From positions 23,185-87,184 of the forward strand of contig NZ_JALJQZ010000018.1 of the NCBI RefSeq assembly GCF_022968395.1: a DNA stretch of 64,000 bases, in the 5' to 3' direction. The notes below the pieces were generated by a model. The model searched no databases. It was not told the origin of the DNA and saw nothing but the letters and a program-made list of their open reading frames with translations. The number at the start of each line of letters is the position of its first letter. Within the stretch, counting starts at the first letter, position 1. This DNA comes from Affinirhizobium lemnae. Lineage in GTDB: Bacteria > Pseudomonadota > Alphaproteobacteria > Rhizobiales > Rhizobiaceae. A program made the translations under genes and the position numbers. Below, one piece after another: positions 1-9,322 of this stretch.

Positions 1-314
1 CGGGCAAACTGATGCTCGAGCACCTCAACTTCATGGTCGAGCGTTATCAGCAGGCGGCGGCGCAAGTCTTCCGCGCTGATTTCCTGTTTGACCCGATAGG
101 CGCGACCGTAGAAGCCACGCTCCCGCCAGCCGGTCAGATTCAGCGCCGTCTCGCGAAGCGTCTTGGAGGGGATCGTCCCAGTGTGCACCGACACGCCACC
201 GACGCGCCGTCCCTGCTCGACAACAAGCACCCGCTTTTCCAGCTTGGCAGCCTGAATTGCAGCTCTTCTGCCTGCAGGTCCACTACCGATGACGACCAGA
301 TCGTATTGATACAT
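1..314 (-). CDS. sthA: Soluble pyridine nucleotide transhydrogenase SthA (5' part; runs off the window)
   Basis: The reverse strand from the ATG at 314 reads open to the window edge, giving about 104 N-terminal residues. They begin MYQYDLVVIGSGPAGRRAA, an FAD-binding Rossmann motif (GxGxxG), followed at about residues 38-54 by GGVSVHTGTIPSKTLRE. That is the place of the redox-active disulphide in related flavoprotein reductases; the cysteines are absent, as expected for SthA-type transhydrogenases. The family moves reducing equivalents between NADPH and NAD+ in the cytoplasm. The gene is divergent from the GntR gene at 551, with about 235 bp between them. A dihydrolipoamide dehydrogenase is unlikely without the CxxxxC motif. 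Confidence 0.88.
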   Translation of the reverse strand, partial: MYQYDLVVIGSGPAGRRAAIQAAKLEKRVLVVEQGRRVGGVSVHTGTIPSKTLRETALNLTGWRERGFYGRAYRVKQEISAEDLRRRLLITLDHEVEVLEHQFA

Positions 315-523
315 GATGAGCCTCGTTGCGTGTTACGGTCTCTATTGCACCGCAACATCTGTATTACGTCAAATATAACCTGCAATTCTAACCAATTCCT
401 GACGCGCTTGGTTTCCGACAAGTCAGTGGGAGCCGCGAGCGGAGCGGCTTCGCACAAACAATGTGCATTGCACAAACTTGTTCATATTTTAGCTTGACAC
501 AATAAAGACATGATACCACAAAT

Positions 524-545
524 GAACCAATCCAAGAATTGGTTC
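524..545. promoter_or_regulatory. Inverted repeat, probable GntR operator
   Basis: Perfect 8-bp inverted repeat GAACCAAT / ATTGGTTC around a 6-bp spacer, ending 5 bp before the ATG at 551. The half-site GAACCAAT recurs at 1318-1325 before the transport operon. A TTGACA hexamer lies at 494-499, but I see no convincing -10 at the right distance. FadR-type regulators commonly bind such repeats over their own promoter, so this is a candidate autoregulatory site (inference). Confidence 0.55.
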
Positions 546-550
546 ACACA

Positions 551-1282
551 ATGGTCCAGAACATCCCGCCGCCAGACAATGCAAATTACGCGCTCGAAAA
601 GCTGCGTGAACTGTTGCGTGACGGGAAGGTGGCCGCCGATGGGAAGCTGCCAACCGAACGCAATCTTTCGGAAATGCTGGGTGTCGGAAGACGGGCAATT
701 CGTCGGGCACTGGAGGTTCTGGAGGCTGAAGGCGAGGTTTGGCGCAGGCAGGGATCGGGCACTTTTGTTGGTCAAAGGCCCGGCAACTGGTCCGGAAATG
801 TTGATACCATTGTTGCGGGAACGGACTTCATGGAGATTATGGAGGTTCGCCTACGGATAGAGCCGCAACTGGCTCAACTGGCGGCCATGCGCGCGAAACC
901 TGCAGAATTGGTTCGCATGCGTGAGTTGGCTCGAAAGATTCGCGAGAGCGAAGACGCGGACGCCCGCGAGCTCTGGGATGGCGCTTTGCATCGCCAGATT
1001 GCTCAAAGTGCCCGCAACCAGCTGTTTCTGACCATTTTTGATGTGATGAACCACGTCCGTCAGGACGAAGCCTGGCAGACCATTCGAGAACGCGCCCGGT
1101 CCGGCACGGCAATCACCATGGCCTATGCGCAGCATGAAGACATCATCGAGGCGATTGCAGCGCGCGATCCTGCGCGCGCGGGAGAAACAATGCGTCAGCA
1201 TCTGTTGATGCTGCAAGAGCGCCTAATCCGCGAAACCTCGCTTGACCATGAGCCTGCTGACTTGGGCCAGCAGGCTTCCTGA
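551..1282 (+). CDS. GntR-family transcriptional regulator, FadR subfamily
   Basis: A 243-residue protein starting at the ATG at 551; an in-frame TTG at 539 is possible but sits inside the inverted repeat at 524-545. Residues about 10-70 form the GntR winged helix-turn-helix, with the typical LPTERNLSEMLGVGRRAIRR helix and the wing GSGTFVG. The rest is an all-helical FCD-type ligand domain, including the DGALHRQIAQSA-like core. The FadR group usually represses catabolic or transport genes and is released by a small acid ligand. The downstream gene begins about 70 bp away on the same strand and carries the same GAACCAAT motif, so this is probably the local regulator of the peptide operon. The ligand cannot be told. 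Confidence 0.88.
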   Translation: MVQNIPPPDNANYALEKLRELLRDGKVAADGKLPTERNLSEMLGVGRRAIRRALEVLEAEGEVWRRQGSGTFVGQRPGNWSGNVDTIVAGTDFMEIMEVRLRIEPQLAQLAAMRAKPAELVRMRELARKIRESEDADARELWDGALHRQIAQSARNQLFLTIFDVMNHVRQDEAWQTIRERARSGTAITMAYAQHEDIIEAIAARDPARAGETMRQHLLMLQERLIRETSLDHEPADLGQQAS

Positions 1283-1317
1283 GACATTCGAACCGGCGGC
1301 AACAAGCCGGAAGATCC

Positions 1318-1335
1318 GAACCAATTGAACCAACC
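1318..1335. promoter_or_regulatory. Direct GAACCAA half-sites before the transport operon
   Basis: Two direct copies, GAACCAATT and GAACCAACC, at 9-bp spacing immediately upstream of the GAGGAG ribosome-binding site of the solute-binding protein gene. They match the half-site of the inverted repeat at 524-545. A second binding site for the GntR regulator is a reasonable inference. Confidence 0.45.
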
Positions 1336-1353
1336 GATCAGAGGAGAATGATC

Positions 1354-2865
1354 ATGAACCAGATCTTGCGCCTGACGACCGCTCTGGCCTTCGGCGTCTT
1401 GACTGCGCTGCCGGCCGCTGCCGTCGAACTGAAAATCGGTTTGCAGGACGATGCGGATGTGCTCGACCCGGCACAGTCGCGAAGCTTTGTCGGCCGTATC
1501 GTCTATACTGCCATGTGCGACAAGCTGGTTGACGTCTCTCCGGACCTGAAGATCATTCCGCAGCTGGCAACCGATTGGGCCTGGTCAGAAGGCGGCAAGG
1601 TGCTGACCATGAAACTGCGTGAAGGCGTGAAATTTCATGACGACACCCCGCTGGATGCGGCGGCCGTCGTGACCACGATCGAACGCAATCTGACGATGGC
1701 GGAATCGCGCCGCAAGAGCGAGCTTGCTTCTGTCGAGAAAGTTGAGGCCGCAGGTCCGCTCGAAGTCAAGTTCACGCTGAAGCAGCCGGATGCGACGCTT
1801 CTGGCGCAGTTGTCCGACCGCGCAGGCATGATTGTCTCGCCGAAGGCTGCGAAGGAATTGGGCGCCAATTTTGGGTCCAAGCCGGTCTGCGCCGGACCTT
1901 TCAAATTCGTGGAGCGTGTGCAGCAGGATCGCATCGTTCTGGAGAAGTTCAAGGACTACTGGAACAAGGACAATGTCTTCATCGACAAGGTGACCTACAC
2001 GCCCATTCCGGATTCCACGGTGCGGCTGGCCAATCTACAGTCCGGCGATCTGGATTTCATCGAGCGGTTGGCGCCCACGGATGCGGCTGCCGTCAAGGGT
2101 GATTCCAAGCTCACCTATGCGGATGTCGTCAACATCGGCAACATGTCGATCTACGTGAACGTTGGGAATGGCGCGCGTGCCAACAACCCGATGGGCAAGG
2201 ACAAGCGCCTGCGTCAGGCGTTTTCGCTGGCCATGGATCGTGAAGCGCTGATGCAGATTGTATTCGAAGGCACGGCTGTTGCGGGCAACCAGCCGTTCCC
2301 ACCAAGCAGCGCCTGGTTCAACAAGGCCGTTCCTGTTCCGCAGCGCGACGTTGCAAAGGCAAAGGCCTTGATCAAGGAAGCAGGCTTCGACCGTGTACCC
2401 GTCGAGATCCAGATCCCGAACAATCCGGTCGTTCAGCAGACGATGCAGATCATCCAGTCCATGGTGGCGGAAGCCGGGTTTGACGTGACCTTGAAGTCGA
2501 CCGAATTCGCCACGCTGCTGGATGAACAGACGCGGGGCAACTACCAGCTCAGCCGTTCCGACTGGTCGGGCCGCGTCGATCCGGATGGCAACATCCACCA
2601 GTTCGTCACCTGCAAGGGTGGCCTTAACGACACGAAGTACTGCAATGCGGAAGTCGACAAGTTGTTGAACGAAGCGCGTGCCTCTACCGACGAGAAGGTA
2701 CGCAAGCAGAAGTATGATGCTGCAGCTGTCATCCTGAACGACGAGCAGCCAATGATCTACCTCGGTCACCAGTCCTGGATCTGGGCCATGAAGAAGAATG
2801 TTACCGGTTTCACCCCCTCGCCGGATGGCATGATTCGTCTTATTGGCCTGAAGAAGGGCAGCTGA
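1354..2865 (+). CDS. Periplasmic peptide-binding protein of an ABC importer (SBP_bac_5 family)
   Basis: About 503 residues. The ATG at 1354 is preferred to 1348 because GAGGAG at 1341-1346 then sits 7 bp upstream. A Sec signal peptide covers about residues 1-24 (QILRLTTALAFGVLTALPAAA, cleaved before VELKIG). The mature part has family-5 extracellular solute-binding features: LDPAQSRSFVGR near the N-terminus, the LREGVKFHDDTPLDA strand and the RQAFSLAMDREALMQ helix. The family captures di- and oligopeptides, nickel chelates or glutathione in the periplasm. It is the first gene of an operon with two permeases and a fused ATPase. The nearby gamma-glutamyltransferase points to a peptide or gamma-glutamyl substrate, but the specificity is not proven. 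Confidence 0.9.
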   Translation: MNQILRLTTALAFGVLTALPAAAVELKIGLQDDADVLDPAQSRSFVGRIVYTAMCDKLVDVSPDLKIIPQLATDWAWSEGGKVLTMKLREGVKFHDDTPLDAAAVVTTIERNLTMAESRRKSELASVEKVEAAGPLEVKFTLKQPDATLLAQLSDRAGMIVSPKAAKELGANFGSKPVCAGPFKFVERVQQDRIVLEKFKDYWNKDNVFIDKVTYTPIPDSTVRLANLQSGDLDFIERLAPTDAAAVKGDSKLTYADVVNIGNMSIYVNVGNGARANNPMGKDKRLRQAFSLAMDREALMQIVFEGTAVAGNQPFPPSSAWFNKAVPVPQRDVAKAKALIKEAGFDRVPVEIQIPNNPVVQQTMQIIQSMVAEAGFDVTLKSTEFATLLDEQTRGNYQLSRSDWSGRVDPDGNIHQFVTCKGGLNDTKYCNAEVDKLLNEARASTDEKVRKQKYDAAAVILNDEQPMIYLGHQSWIWAMKKNVTGFTPSPDGMIRLIGLKKGS

Positions 2866-2962
2866 GGTAAGCAGGCGCCGCGGAGTTCAGCCTGCGGCGC
2901 CACTTTTCAATCCGCGTGGTTGTGCCTTCGGCCAGCCATCGAGCCCCATAGGGATGGTGCAA

Positions 2963-3910
2963 ATGCCCGTCTATATTGGAAAGCGTCTGCTGGTCGCCAT
3001 CCCGACCTTGCTGATCATCTCCATTTTTGTTTTCTCGCTTCAAAAGCTGCTTCCCGGTGATCCCATCATGGCCATGGCCGGTGAGGAGCGTGATCCAGCG
3101 GTGCTTGAGCAGCTTCGGGAGAAGTATCACCTCAACGACCCGATCCCCCTGCAATATGTTCGCTGGCTCGGTGGCGTTGCCCAGGGTGATCTCGGCGTTT
3201 CGCTGCGCACCAACCAGCCGGTCCTGGAACTGATTGGGCAGAAGCTGCCCGTCACGATCCAGCTCGCCATCATGTCGATGTTCTTCGCCGTCATCATCGG
3301 CGTGCCGATGGGCATATTGGCTGCGGTGAAGAAGAATACGATTCTCGATTACATCGCCAATCTAGTGGCCCTGTCGGGGTTGTCCGTTCCCAACTTCTGG
3401 CTGGGCATCATGTTGATCCTGCTGATTTCGGTCAACCTCGGCTGGCTTCCAGCCTCCGGGTTCGAATCCATTTTCGTGGATCCGGTGCGATCGATCCAGA
3501 CGATGCTGATGCCATCCTTCGTGCTTGGGACCGGGCTCGCGGCGACGCTGATGCGCCATACCCGTTCCGCAATGCTGGGTGTTTTGTCGTCTGATTACAT
3601 TCGTACTGCCCGTGCCAAAGGCCTTTCGCCACGCGAAGTGATCCTGTCCCACAGCTTCCGCAATGCTTTGCTTCCGGTTGTCACGCTGAGCGCACTGCTT
3701 TTCGGTGAACTGCTGGCCGGAGCTGTTTTGACGGAGCAGATTTTCACGGTTCCGGGATTTGGAAAGCTGATTGTCGATGCCGTCTTCAACCGGGACTACG
3801 CTGTTGTGCAGGGCGTCGTCATGTGCACGGCTGTGGGTTTCATCGTCATGAATCTCGCCGCTGACATCCTCTACGTGCTGCTGAATCCAAGACTGAGGGC
3901 AACGCTATGA
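2963..3910 (+). CDS. ABC transporter permease, DppB/GsiC type
   Basis: An inner-membrane protein of about 315 residues with an N-terminal membrane anchor (RLLVAIPTLLIISIFVFSLQ), a periplasmic loop and five further helices. It carries the ABC-permease coupling loop typical of this family (about residues 215-235, SDYIRTARAKGLS). An in-frame ATG at 2954 has no ribosome-binding site; with the start at 2963 an AGGG lies 9 bp upstream. The stop overlaps the next permease start (ATGA at 3907), so the two are translationally coupled and probably form the heterodimeric channel. Confidence 0.9.
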   Translation: MPVYIGKRLLVAIPTLLIISIFVFSLQKLLPGDPIMAMAGEERDPAVLEQLREKYHLNDPIPLQYVRWLGGVAQGDLGVSLRTNQPVLELIGQKLPVTIQLAIMSMFFAVIIGVPMGILAAVKKNTILDYIANLVALSGLSVPNFWLGIMLILLISVNLGWLPASGFESIFVDPVRSIQTMLMPSFVLGTGLAATLMRHTRSAMLGVLSSDYIRTARAKGLSPREVILSHSFRNALLPVVTLSALLFGELLAGAVLTEQIFTVPGFGKLIVDAVFNRDYAVVQGVVMCTAVGFIVMNLAADILYVLLNPRLRATL

Positions 3911-4776
3911 GCGCCGTCTCGCAGACCGCTGTTCCTGCCAAACGCGAAAGCAGCCGTGCCTGGCGCAAGCTGAAGGCCAACCGCAGCTCCGTTGCTGGCT
4001 TCATCATCATCATCTTCTTCGTGGCTTTGGCTGCCCTGGCACCGGTTTTGCCAATTCCGGATCCCGTCGCAACCAGTTGGTCGGCCATCCGCAAGGCACC
4101 ATCCGCTGCTCATTGGCTTGGCACGGATGATCTGGGCCGTGATATTCTTTCTCGCATGATCTGGGGCGCGCAGGCGTCACTCATGGCCGGGGTGTTTTCC
4201 GTCGCCATCGCAGTGGCCATCGGAGTGCCGTTCGGAATTCTCGCTGGTTATTTCGGCGGTTGGGTAGATCTCATCATATCGCGCATCACCGAAGCCTTGC
4301 TTGCCATGCCGTTTCTCATCATGGCGATTGCGCTTGCAGCCTTTCTCGGCCCAAGCCTTACCAATGCAATGATCGCCATTGGCCTGAGCGCAATGCCGAT
4401 CTTCGTCCGACTGACGCGTGGCCAGGTACTGGCTGTGAAGCAGGAAGATTTTGTCGAGGGCGCACGGTCAGTGGGCCTCGGCCATCTCGATATCATGCTG
4501 CGTTACATTTTGCCCAATGTCACAGCACCAATCATCGTGCAGGCCACCCTGACGGTCGCGACGGCAATCATTGCCGAAGCCTCGCTCTCCTTCCTGGGGC
4601 TCGGTCAGCAGCCGCCTGCCGCCAGCTGGGGCTCCATGCTGAACGTTGCGAAGAACTTCCTGACACAGGCCCCTTGGATGGCCATGTGGCCGGGCATCGC
4701 AATCTTCCTCGTCGTCATCGGTTTCAATCTCCTGGGTGATGGTCTGCGCGATGCGCTGGACCCCCGCGAAAACTAA
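3907..4776 (+). CDS. ABC transporter permease, DppC/GsiD type
   Basis: A 289-residue inner-membrane permease, start ATGA-overlapped with the preceding permease. It has the short cytoplasmic N-terminus, one long helix (SSVAGFIIIIFFVALAALA), the HWLGTDDLGRDILSRMIWGA signature of DppC-like proteins and the coupling loop EDFVEGARSVGLGHLDI. It forms the second half of the channel with the upstream permease. Gene order SBP-B-C is standard for dipeptide-type importers. The downstream enzyme gene starts 18 bp later. Confidence 0.9.
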   Translation: MSAVSQTAVPAKRESSRAWRKLKANRSSVAGFIIIIFFVALAALAPVLPIPDPVATSWSAIRKAPSAAHWLGTDDLGRDILSRMIWGAQASLMAGVFSVAIAVAIGVPFGILAGYFGGWVDLIISRITEALLAMPFLIMAIALAAFLGPSLTNAMIAIGLSAMPIFVRLTRGQVLAVKQEDFVEGARSVGLGHLDIMLRYILPNVTAPIIVQATLTVATAIIAEASLSFLGLGQQPPAASWGSMLNVAKNFLTQAPWMAMWPGIAIFLVVIGFNLLGDGLRDALDPREN

Positions 4777-4794
4777 GTCTGAAAGGCATTGTTG

Positions 4795-6582
4795 ATGAGT
4801 GACTTCACGACGCGTCCTGAAATTCTCGGCACTTTCGGTGTCGTGACCTCGACCCACTGGATTGCTTCCGCCGTCGGCATGAGCATTCTGGAAAAGGGCG
4901 GAAACGCATTCGACGCAGCCGTTGCCACCGCCTTCGTGCTTCAGGTGGTAGAGCCGCATCTCTGTGGTCCGGGCGGCGATATGCCGGCGATCATTTATTC
5001 GAAGAAGACCGACAAGGTTGAGGTGATTTGTGCGCAAGGGCCCGCACCTGCCGCTGCCACGATTGAACACTACACCGCTGAAGGTTTGAAACTCATTCCA
5101 GGCGATGGCCTGCTGGCAACCGTCATTCCAGGCGCGTTCGATGGCTGGATGCTCATGCTGCGCGATTATGGCAGCATGTCCGTTCGCGAGGTGCTCGAGC
5201 CTGCGATCTATTACGCAGAACATGGGCATCCCGTGCTGCCGCGTGTTTCGGCAACCATCAAGGGATTGGCGGACTTCTTTGCGAAGGAATGGCCAACCTC
5301 GTTCGAGACCTGGCTGCCGGGTGGATCTGCACCGGAGCCGCATTCCAACTTCCGCAATCCGGTTCTCGCCGAAACCTGGAAGCGCATCATCTCGGAATCC
5401 GAGGCTGCCGCCGGTAGCCGCGAGGACAAGGTTCAGGCCGCGCGTGATGCCTTCTATCGCGGGTTCGTGGCCGAATCGATCGACCGCTATCTACAGACGG
5501 CAGAGGTGATGGATGCGAGCGGCCAGCGCCATAAGGCGGTGCTGACAGCCGACGATATGGCGGGATATTCGGCGGCGATCGAAGCGCCGCAGACCTTCGA
5601 CTATAATGATTGGACCGTTGCCAAGACGCCCGCATGGGGGCAGGGGCCAGTCTTGCTCCAGTCCCTTGCCTTGCTGAAGGGATTTGATCTGCAGTCGATG
5701 GACCCAACCGGTCCAGACTTCGTGCACTACGTGGTGGAAGCAATGAAGCTCGCTTACGCCGATCGCGAAGTCTATTACGGCGATCCGGAATTCGGCCAGA
5801 TACCGACCGAGTTTCTTCTGTCAGAAAGCTATAACACTGAGCGCCGTAAGCTCATTTCTGACACGGCTTCCATGGAACTGAGGCCCGGTCTTGTTCCCGG
5901 CTACGAAAACCAGCGCGATGCGACAATGGCCATGCTGGCGGAATTTTCCGGCAAGGGCGCGGTTTACGAGCCGACCATGGCGCATTTGTCTGAGAAGAAG
6001 GGCGATACGGTCCATATCGATGTCATTGATCGCTGGGGCAACATGGTCTCGACCACGCCTTCCGGTGGGTGGCTGCAATCTTCGCCGGTCGTGCCCGGCC
6101 TCGGCTTCCCGCTGAACTCGCGCGCACAGATGTTCTGGCTGAAAGATGGCCTGCCGACATCGCTGGCGCCCGGCAAGCGGCCTCGCACGACATTGACGCC
6201 CTCACTCGCGCTCTATCAGGGCAAGCCGACGCTTGCGTTCGGAACACCAGGTGGCGACCAGCAGGACCAGTGGCAATTGCCCTTCTTCCTGCGCTACGTG
6301 CATCACGGCAAAAACCTTCAGGCCGCAATCGATGCGCCGCTGTTCCATACGACCCACTTTCCGGGCTCGTTCTATCCGCGAACATCGGAACCGGGGCACA
6401 TCATGATGGAAGCAGGCTTCGGGGAGGCGACGATCGCTGAGCTTCGCCGTCGCGGCCATCAGGTGACTGTGGCCGAGAACTGGACGGTCGGTCGTTTGAC
6501 GGCTGCGCGCCGGGACGCGGATGGCCTGCTGCGAGCGGCAGCGACACCGCGATTGATGCAAGCCTATGCTGTGGGGCGTTGA
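4795..6582 (+). CDS. Gamma-glutamyltransferase family (Ntn-hydrolase) protein
   Basis: About 595 residues. The ATG at 4795 is preferred (GAAAGG 8 bp upstream) to the in-frame TTG codons at 4789 and 4792. The N-terminal half has HWIASAVGMSILEKGGNAFDAAVA and the GPGGD loop typical of GGT enzymes. Near residue 405, GDTVHIDVID lines up with the TTHxxV segment at which GGT precursors cleave themselves to expose the catalytic threonine. TPSGG and GTPGGDQQDQW follow as substrate-pocket loops. GGTs cut or transfer the gamma-glutamyl group of glutathione and similar compounds. I see no Sec signal peptide, so it may act in the cytoplasm on imported substrate. It is embedded in the peptide transport operon. 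An acylase-like specificity is an alternative. Confidence 0.87.
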   Translation: MSDFTTRPEILGTFGVVTSTHWIASAVGMSILEKGGNAFDAAVATAFVLQVVEPHLCGPGGDMPAIIYSKKTDKVEVICAQGPAPAAATIEHYTAEGLKLIPGDGLLATVIPGAFDGWMLMLRDYGSMSVREVLEPAIYYAEHGHPVLPRVSATIKGLADFFAKEWPTSFETWLPGGSAPEPHSNFRNPVLAETWKRIISESEAAAGSREDKVQAARDAFYRGFVAESIDRYLQTAEVMDASGQRHKAVLTADDMAGYSAAIEAPQTFDYNDWTVAKTPAWGQGPVLLQSLALLKGFDLQSMDPTGPDFVHYVVEAMKLAYADREVYYGDPEFGQIPTEFLLSESYNTERRKLISDTASMELRPGLVPGYENQRDATMAMLAEFSGKGAVYEPTMAHLSEKKGDTVHIDVIDRWGNMVSTTPSGGWLQSSPVVPGLGFPLNSRAQMFWLKDGLPTSLAPGKRPRTTLTPSLALYQGKPTLAFGTPGGDQQDQWQLPFFLRYVHHGKNLQAAIDAPLFHTTHFPGSFYPRTSEPGHIMMEAGFGEATIAELRRRGHQVTVAENWTVGRLTAARRDADGLLRAAATPRLMQAYAVGR

Positions 6583-6584
6583 CC

Positions 6585-7343
6585 ATGACCTATTCTATCG
6601 TTGCAAGGGATCCTGAGACCGGACATCTGGGCATCGCTGTTGCCAGCCGATTCTTCGCCGTTGGTTGCGCCGTGCCCTACATTCGGGGCGGCATTGGCGC
6701 TGTGGCAACGCAGGCCTTCGTCAGCCCGCTTTACGGCACCGACGGCCTGAAAATGCTGGGTGAGGGCAAATCTCCTGACGAGATCATTCGGCTCGTGACG
6801 GAGCGCGATGACGGCGCAGAGCAGCGCCAGATGCACCTGATCGACGCATCAGGACGGAACGCAGCGTTCACCGGTTCCAAATGCATAAATTGGGCAGGCC
6901 ATCTGGTTGCCGACAATGTCTCGGTTGCCGGAAACATGCTGGTAGGCCCTCAAGTCATCGAAGAGACTCTGCGAGCTTACCAGGAAAGTTCGAATTTGCC
7001 CTTCGCAGAAAGGCTTCTTGCCGCGATGGAAGCGGGCGAGGCGGCAGGCGGCGACAAGCGTGGGAAGCAATCCGCTGCTCTCGTCATCTGCCGCGATCAG
7101 GATTATGCCTGGTTGAACATTCGCGCCGATGATCATGGCGATCCCCTTGCCGAATTGCGCAGGCTTTATGCTGTCGCGCAGGAACGATACATCCATGTGG
7201 CGGAGACTATGCCAACGCGCAGTAACCCGCATGGGATGATTGATCGTACCGTTATCGACCAGAAGATCGCCGCCCTTGAAGCAGAACGCGCCGCTGCGGG
7301 CCGTGCATCTGCATCCTTCTCTACACCGTGGATGCCCAAATGA
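6585..7343 (+). CDS. DUF1028 family protein (putative Ntn-hydrolase-like)
   Basis: About 252 residues; the start MTYSIVARDPETG at the ATG at 6585, two bases after the preceding stop, matches the family N-terminus better than the TTG at 6579. DUF1028 hallmarks are visible: GHLGIAVASRFFAVG, GIGAVATQAFVSP, GLKMLGEG and the later GNMLVGPQVIEETL and GEAAGGDKRGKQSAAL. Its function is not established; relatives are often found next to peptide importers and peptidases, as here. It overlaps the ATPase gene by ATGA, so its product is made in step with the transporter. Confidence 0.87.
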   Translation: MTYSIVARDPETGHLGIAVASRFFAVGCAVPYIRGGIGAVATQAFVSPLYGTDGLKMLGEGKSPDEIIRLVTERDDGAEQRQMHLIDASGRNAAFTGSKCINWAGHLVADNVSVAGNMLVGPQVIEETLRAYQESSNLPFAERLLAAMEAGEAAGGDKRGKQSAALVICRDQDYAWLNIRADDHGDPLAELRRLYAVAQERYIHVAETMPTRSNPHGMIDRTVIDQKIAALEAERAAAGRASASFSTPWMPK

Positions 7344-9148
7344 CCGCAGAACCCATTCTTTCCGTTCGCAACCTGACAACTGCATTTCGTGTCGATGGCG
7401 AGTGGAAGCCTGTCGTTCGGAATGTGTCCTTTGATATCAGGCCCGGCGAGACACTGGCTATCGTCGGCGAATCCGGTTCGGGCAAGAGCGTCACATCGCT
7501 CTCTATCATGCGGCTTCTGGCAAAGGACGCGAGCCGCATTGAAGGTCAGGTGCTGCTCAACGGACGGGATCTGTTGAGCCTGTCCGAAAAAGAGATGCGA
7601 GCAGTCCGTGGCAATGAAGTCTCCATGATCTTTCAGGAGCCGATGACATCGCTGAACCCGATCTTCACGATCGGACGGCAGATCTCGGAAGTGCTGACGC
7701 GCCACAAGGGAATGTCAGCCACTGACGCCCGTGCCGAGACCATCCGCATGCTGGAAAAGGTGCGCATTCCAAATGCCGCTTCCCGCTTCGACGAGTACCC
7801 GCACCAGTTTTCCGGCGGTATGCGTCAACGTGTGATGATTGCTATGGCCTTGGCCTCACGGCCGAAACTGCTCATCGCCGATGAGCCGACGACGGCACTT
7901 GATGTCACGATACAGGGGCAGATCCTGGACCTCATCAAGACGCTGCAGGAGGAAGAGGGCATGTCTGTTCTCTTCATCACGCACGACATGGGTGTGGTCG
8001 CTGAGATCGCTGACCGCACCGTCGTGATGTTCCGCGGCGATGCGGTGGAAAGCGGCGCGACCGAGCAGATCTTTCATCGAGGGCAGCATCCCTATACCCG
8101 CGCTCTTCTTTCTGCGGTGCCGAGACTAGGTTCGATGGAAGGGCAGGCGGTGCCGCTACGGTTCCCGATTGTCGATACGGTCACCGGTATCACGACTGAG
8201 CCGCAGCCAAGCAGGACGATGCTCGAACGGGATGCTCCGATCCTGAAGGTCGAGAACCTCGTAACCCGGTTTCCGGTTCGCTCAGGCCTGTTCAGTCGCC
8301 AGACCGGTTCGATCCATGCGGTCGAAAATGTTTCCTTCGACTTGAAGCAGGGTGAGACCTTGGCGCTTGTCGGGGAGTCAGGCTGCGGCAAGTCGACGAC
8401 CGGACGCTCGGTCATGCGGTTGATAGAACCGACATCCGGTGACATTCAATTGGACGGTCAGAATGTACGGGAGCTTGGCTCGTCGCAATTGCAGCGCATG
8501 CGCAAAAGCATCCAGATGATCTTTCAGGATCCATTCTCGAGCCTCAATCCGCGCATGTCGGTTGGTCAGGCGATCGCTGAGCCATTTCTCAAGCATGGAA
8601 TGGGTAATGCGGTTCAAGCGAAACAGAAGACGGCAGACCTTCTGGAGCGGGTAGGCCTTTCAGCATCCATGATGAGCCGTTATCCGCATGAATTCTCCGG
8701 CGGACAGCGTCAGCGAATTGCCATCGCCCGTGCGCTGTCACTCGATCCGAAGGTGATCGTTGCGGATGAATCCGTTTCGGCTCTGGACGTCTCGATCAAG
8801 GCGCAGGTTTGCAACCTGCTTCTGGATCTGCAGGAGCAACTTGACCTCGCGTTCTTGTTCATCAGCCACGATATGGCCGTCGTCGAACGGGTCAGCCACC
8901 GGGTCGCCGTCATGTATCTCGGCGAAATCGTTGAGATCGGCCCACGCGCTGCCGTATTTGAAAATCCGCAGCATCCGTACACGCGCAAACTTATGTCAGC
9001 GGTTCCCGTGCCGGATCCTTCGAGGCGTGGCATTCGGCGCGGTCTCATGGAGGACGAATTGAAGAGTCCGGTACGACCTATGGGCTATCAGCCGCCCAGA
9101 CGGGAATATCGCGAAGTGTCCGCCGGCCACATCGTTCAGGTGGCGTGA
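7340..9148 (+). CDS. Dipeptide/oligopeptide ABC transporter ATPase, two fused ATP-binding domains
   Basis: About 602 residues, start by ATGA overlap with the DUF1028 gene (a GTG at 7328 is less likely). The first ABC domain has Walker A GESGSGKS (about 43-50), signature FSGGMRQR and Walker [13 protein letters not shown]. The second has GESGCGKST (about 350), FSGGQRQR and [12 protein letters not shown]; serine replaces the usual proline after DE. Each domain ends in an oligopeptide-transporter C-terminal segment ([24 protein letters not shown]). The protein corresponds to a DppD-DppF or GsiA fusion and powers the two permeases. It is the last gene of the operon. Confidence 0.92.
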   Translation: MTAEPILSVRNLTTAFRVDGEWKPVVRNVSFDIRPGETLAIVGESGSGKSVTSLSIMRLLAKDASRIEGQVLLNGRDLLSLSEKEMRAVRGNEVSMIFQEPMTSLNPIFTIGRQISEVLTRHKGMSATDARAETIRMLEKVRIPNAASRFDEYPHQFSGGMRQRVMIAMALASRPKLLIADEPTTALDVTIQGQILDLIKTLQEEEGMSVLFITHDMGVVAEIADRTVVMFRGDAVESGATEQIFHRGQHPYTRALLSAVPRLGSMEGQAVPLRFPIVDTVTGITTEPQPSRTMLERDAPILKVENLVTRFPVRSGLFSRQTGSIHAVENVSFDLKQGETLALVGESGCGKSTTGRSVMRLIEPTSGDIQLDGQNVRELGSSQLQRMRKSIQMIFQDPFSSLNPRMSVGQAIAEPFLKHGMGNAVQAKQKTADLLERVGLSASMMSRYPHEFSGGQRQRIAIARALSLDPKVIVADESVSALDVSIKAQVCNLLLDLQEQLDLAFLFISHDMAVVERVSHRVAVMYLGEIVEIGPRAAVFENPQHPYTRKLMSAVPVPDPSRRGIRRGLMEDELKSPVRPMGYQPPRREYREVSAGHIVQVA

Positions 9149-9157
9149 CGAGGGCGG

Positions 9158-9322
9158 TCAGATCAGGCGCAGGCCCTTGAAGCTCACATGCCCGTCCTTG
9201 CCGATGATGATGTGATCATGCACGGTGATCCCCAGCGGCTTTGCCGTCTGGATGATCGTGTTGGTCATGTCGATATCGGCCCGTGACGGTGTCGGATCGC
9301 CTGAGGGGTGATTGTGGATCAT
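9158..9322 (-). pseudogene. radC: radC remnant (C-terminal JAMM-domain fragment only)
   Basis: The reverse strand encodes about 54 residues, [19 protein letters not shown] through [11 protein letters not shown] to FKGLRLI and a stop. This is the C-terminal end of the RadC JAB/MPN domain, including its HxH...S..D metal-binding motif. Upstream sequence runs into an in-frame TAA within about 13 codons, and the first two thirds of RadC are missing. The break near 9325-9345 coincides with a switch to AT-rich DNA. The gene has been cut by a rearrangement or element insertion; whether the parent was chromosomal or element-borne cannot be told. Confidence 0.8.

Noticed and set aside
494..516. TTGACA as the gntR promoter -35 box
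   Set aside because: No acceptable -10 hexamer 16-18 bp downstream, so only the inverted repeat is reported.
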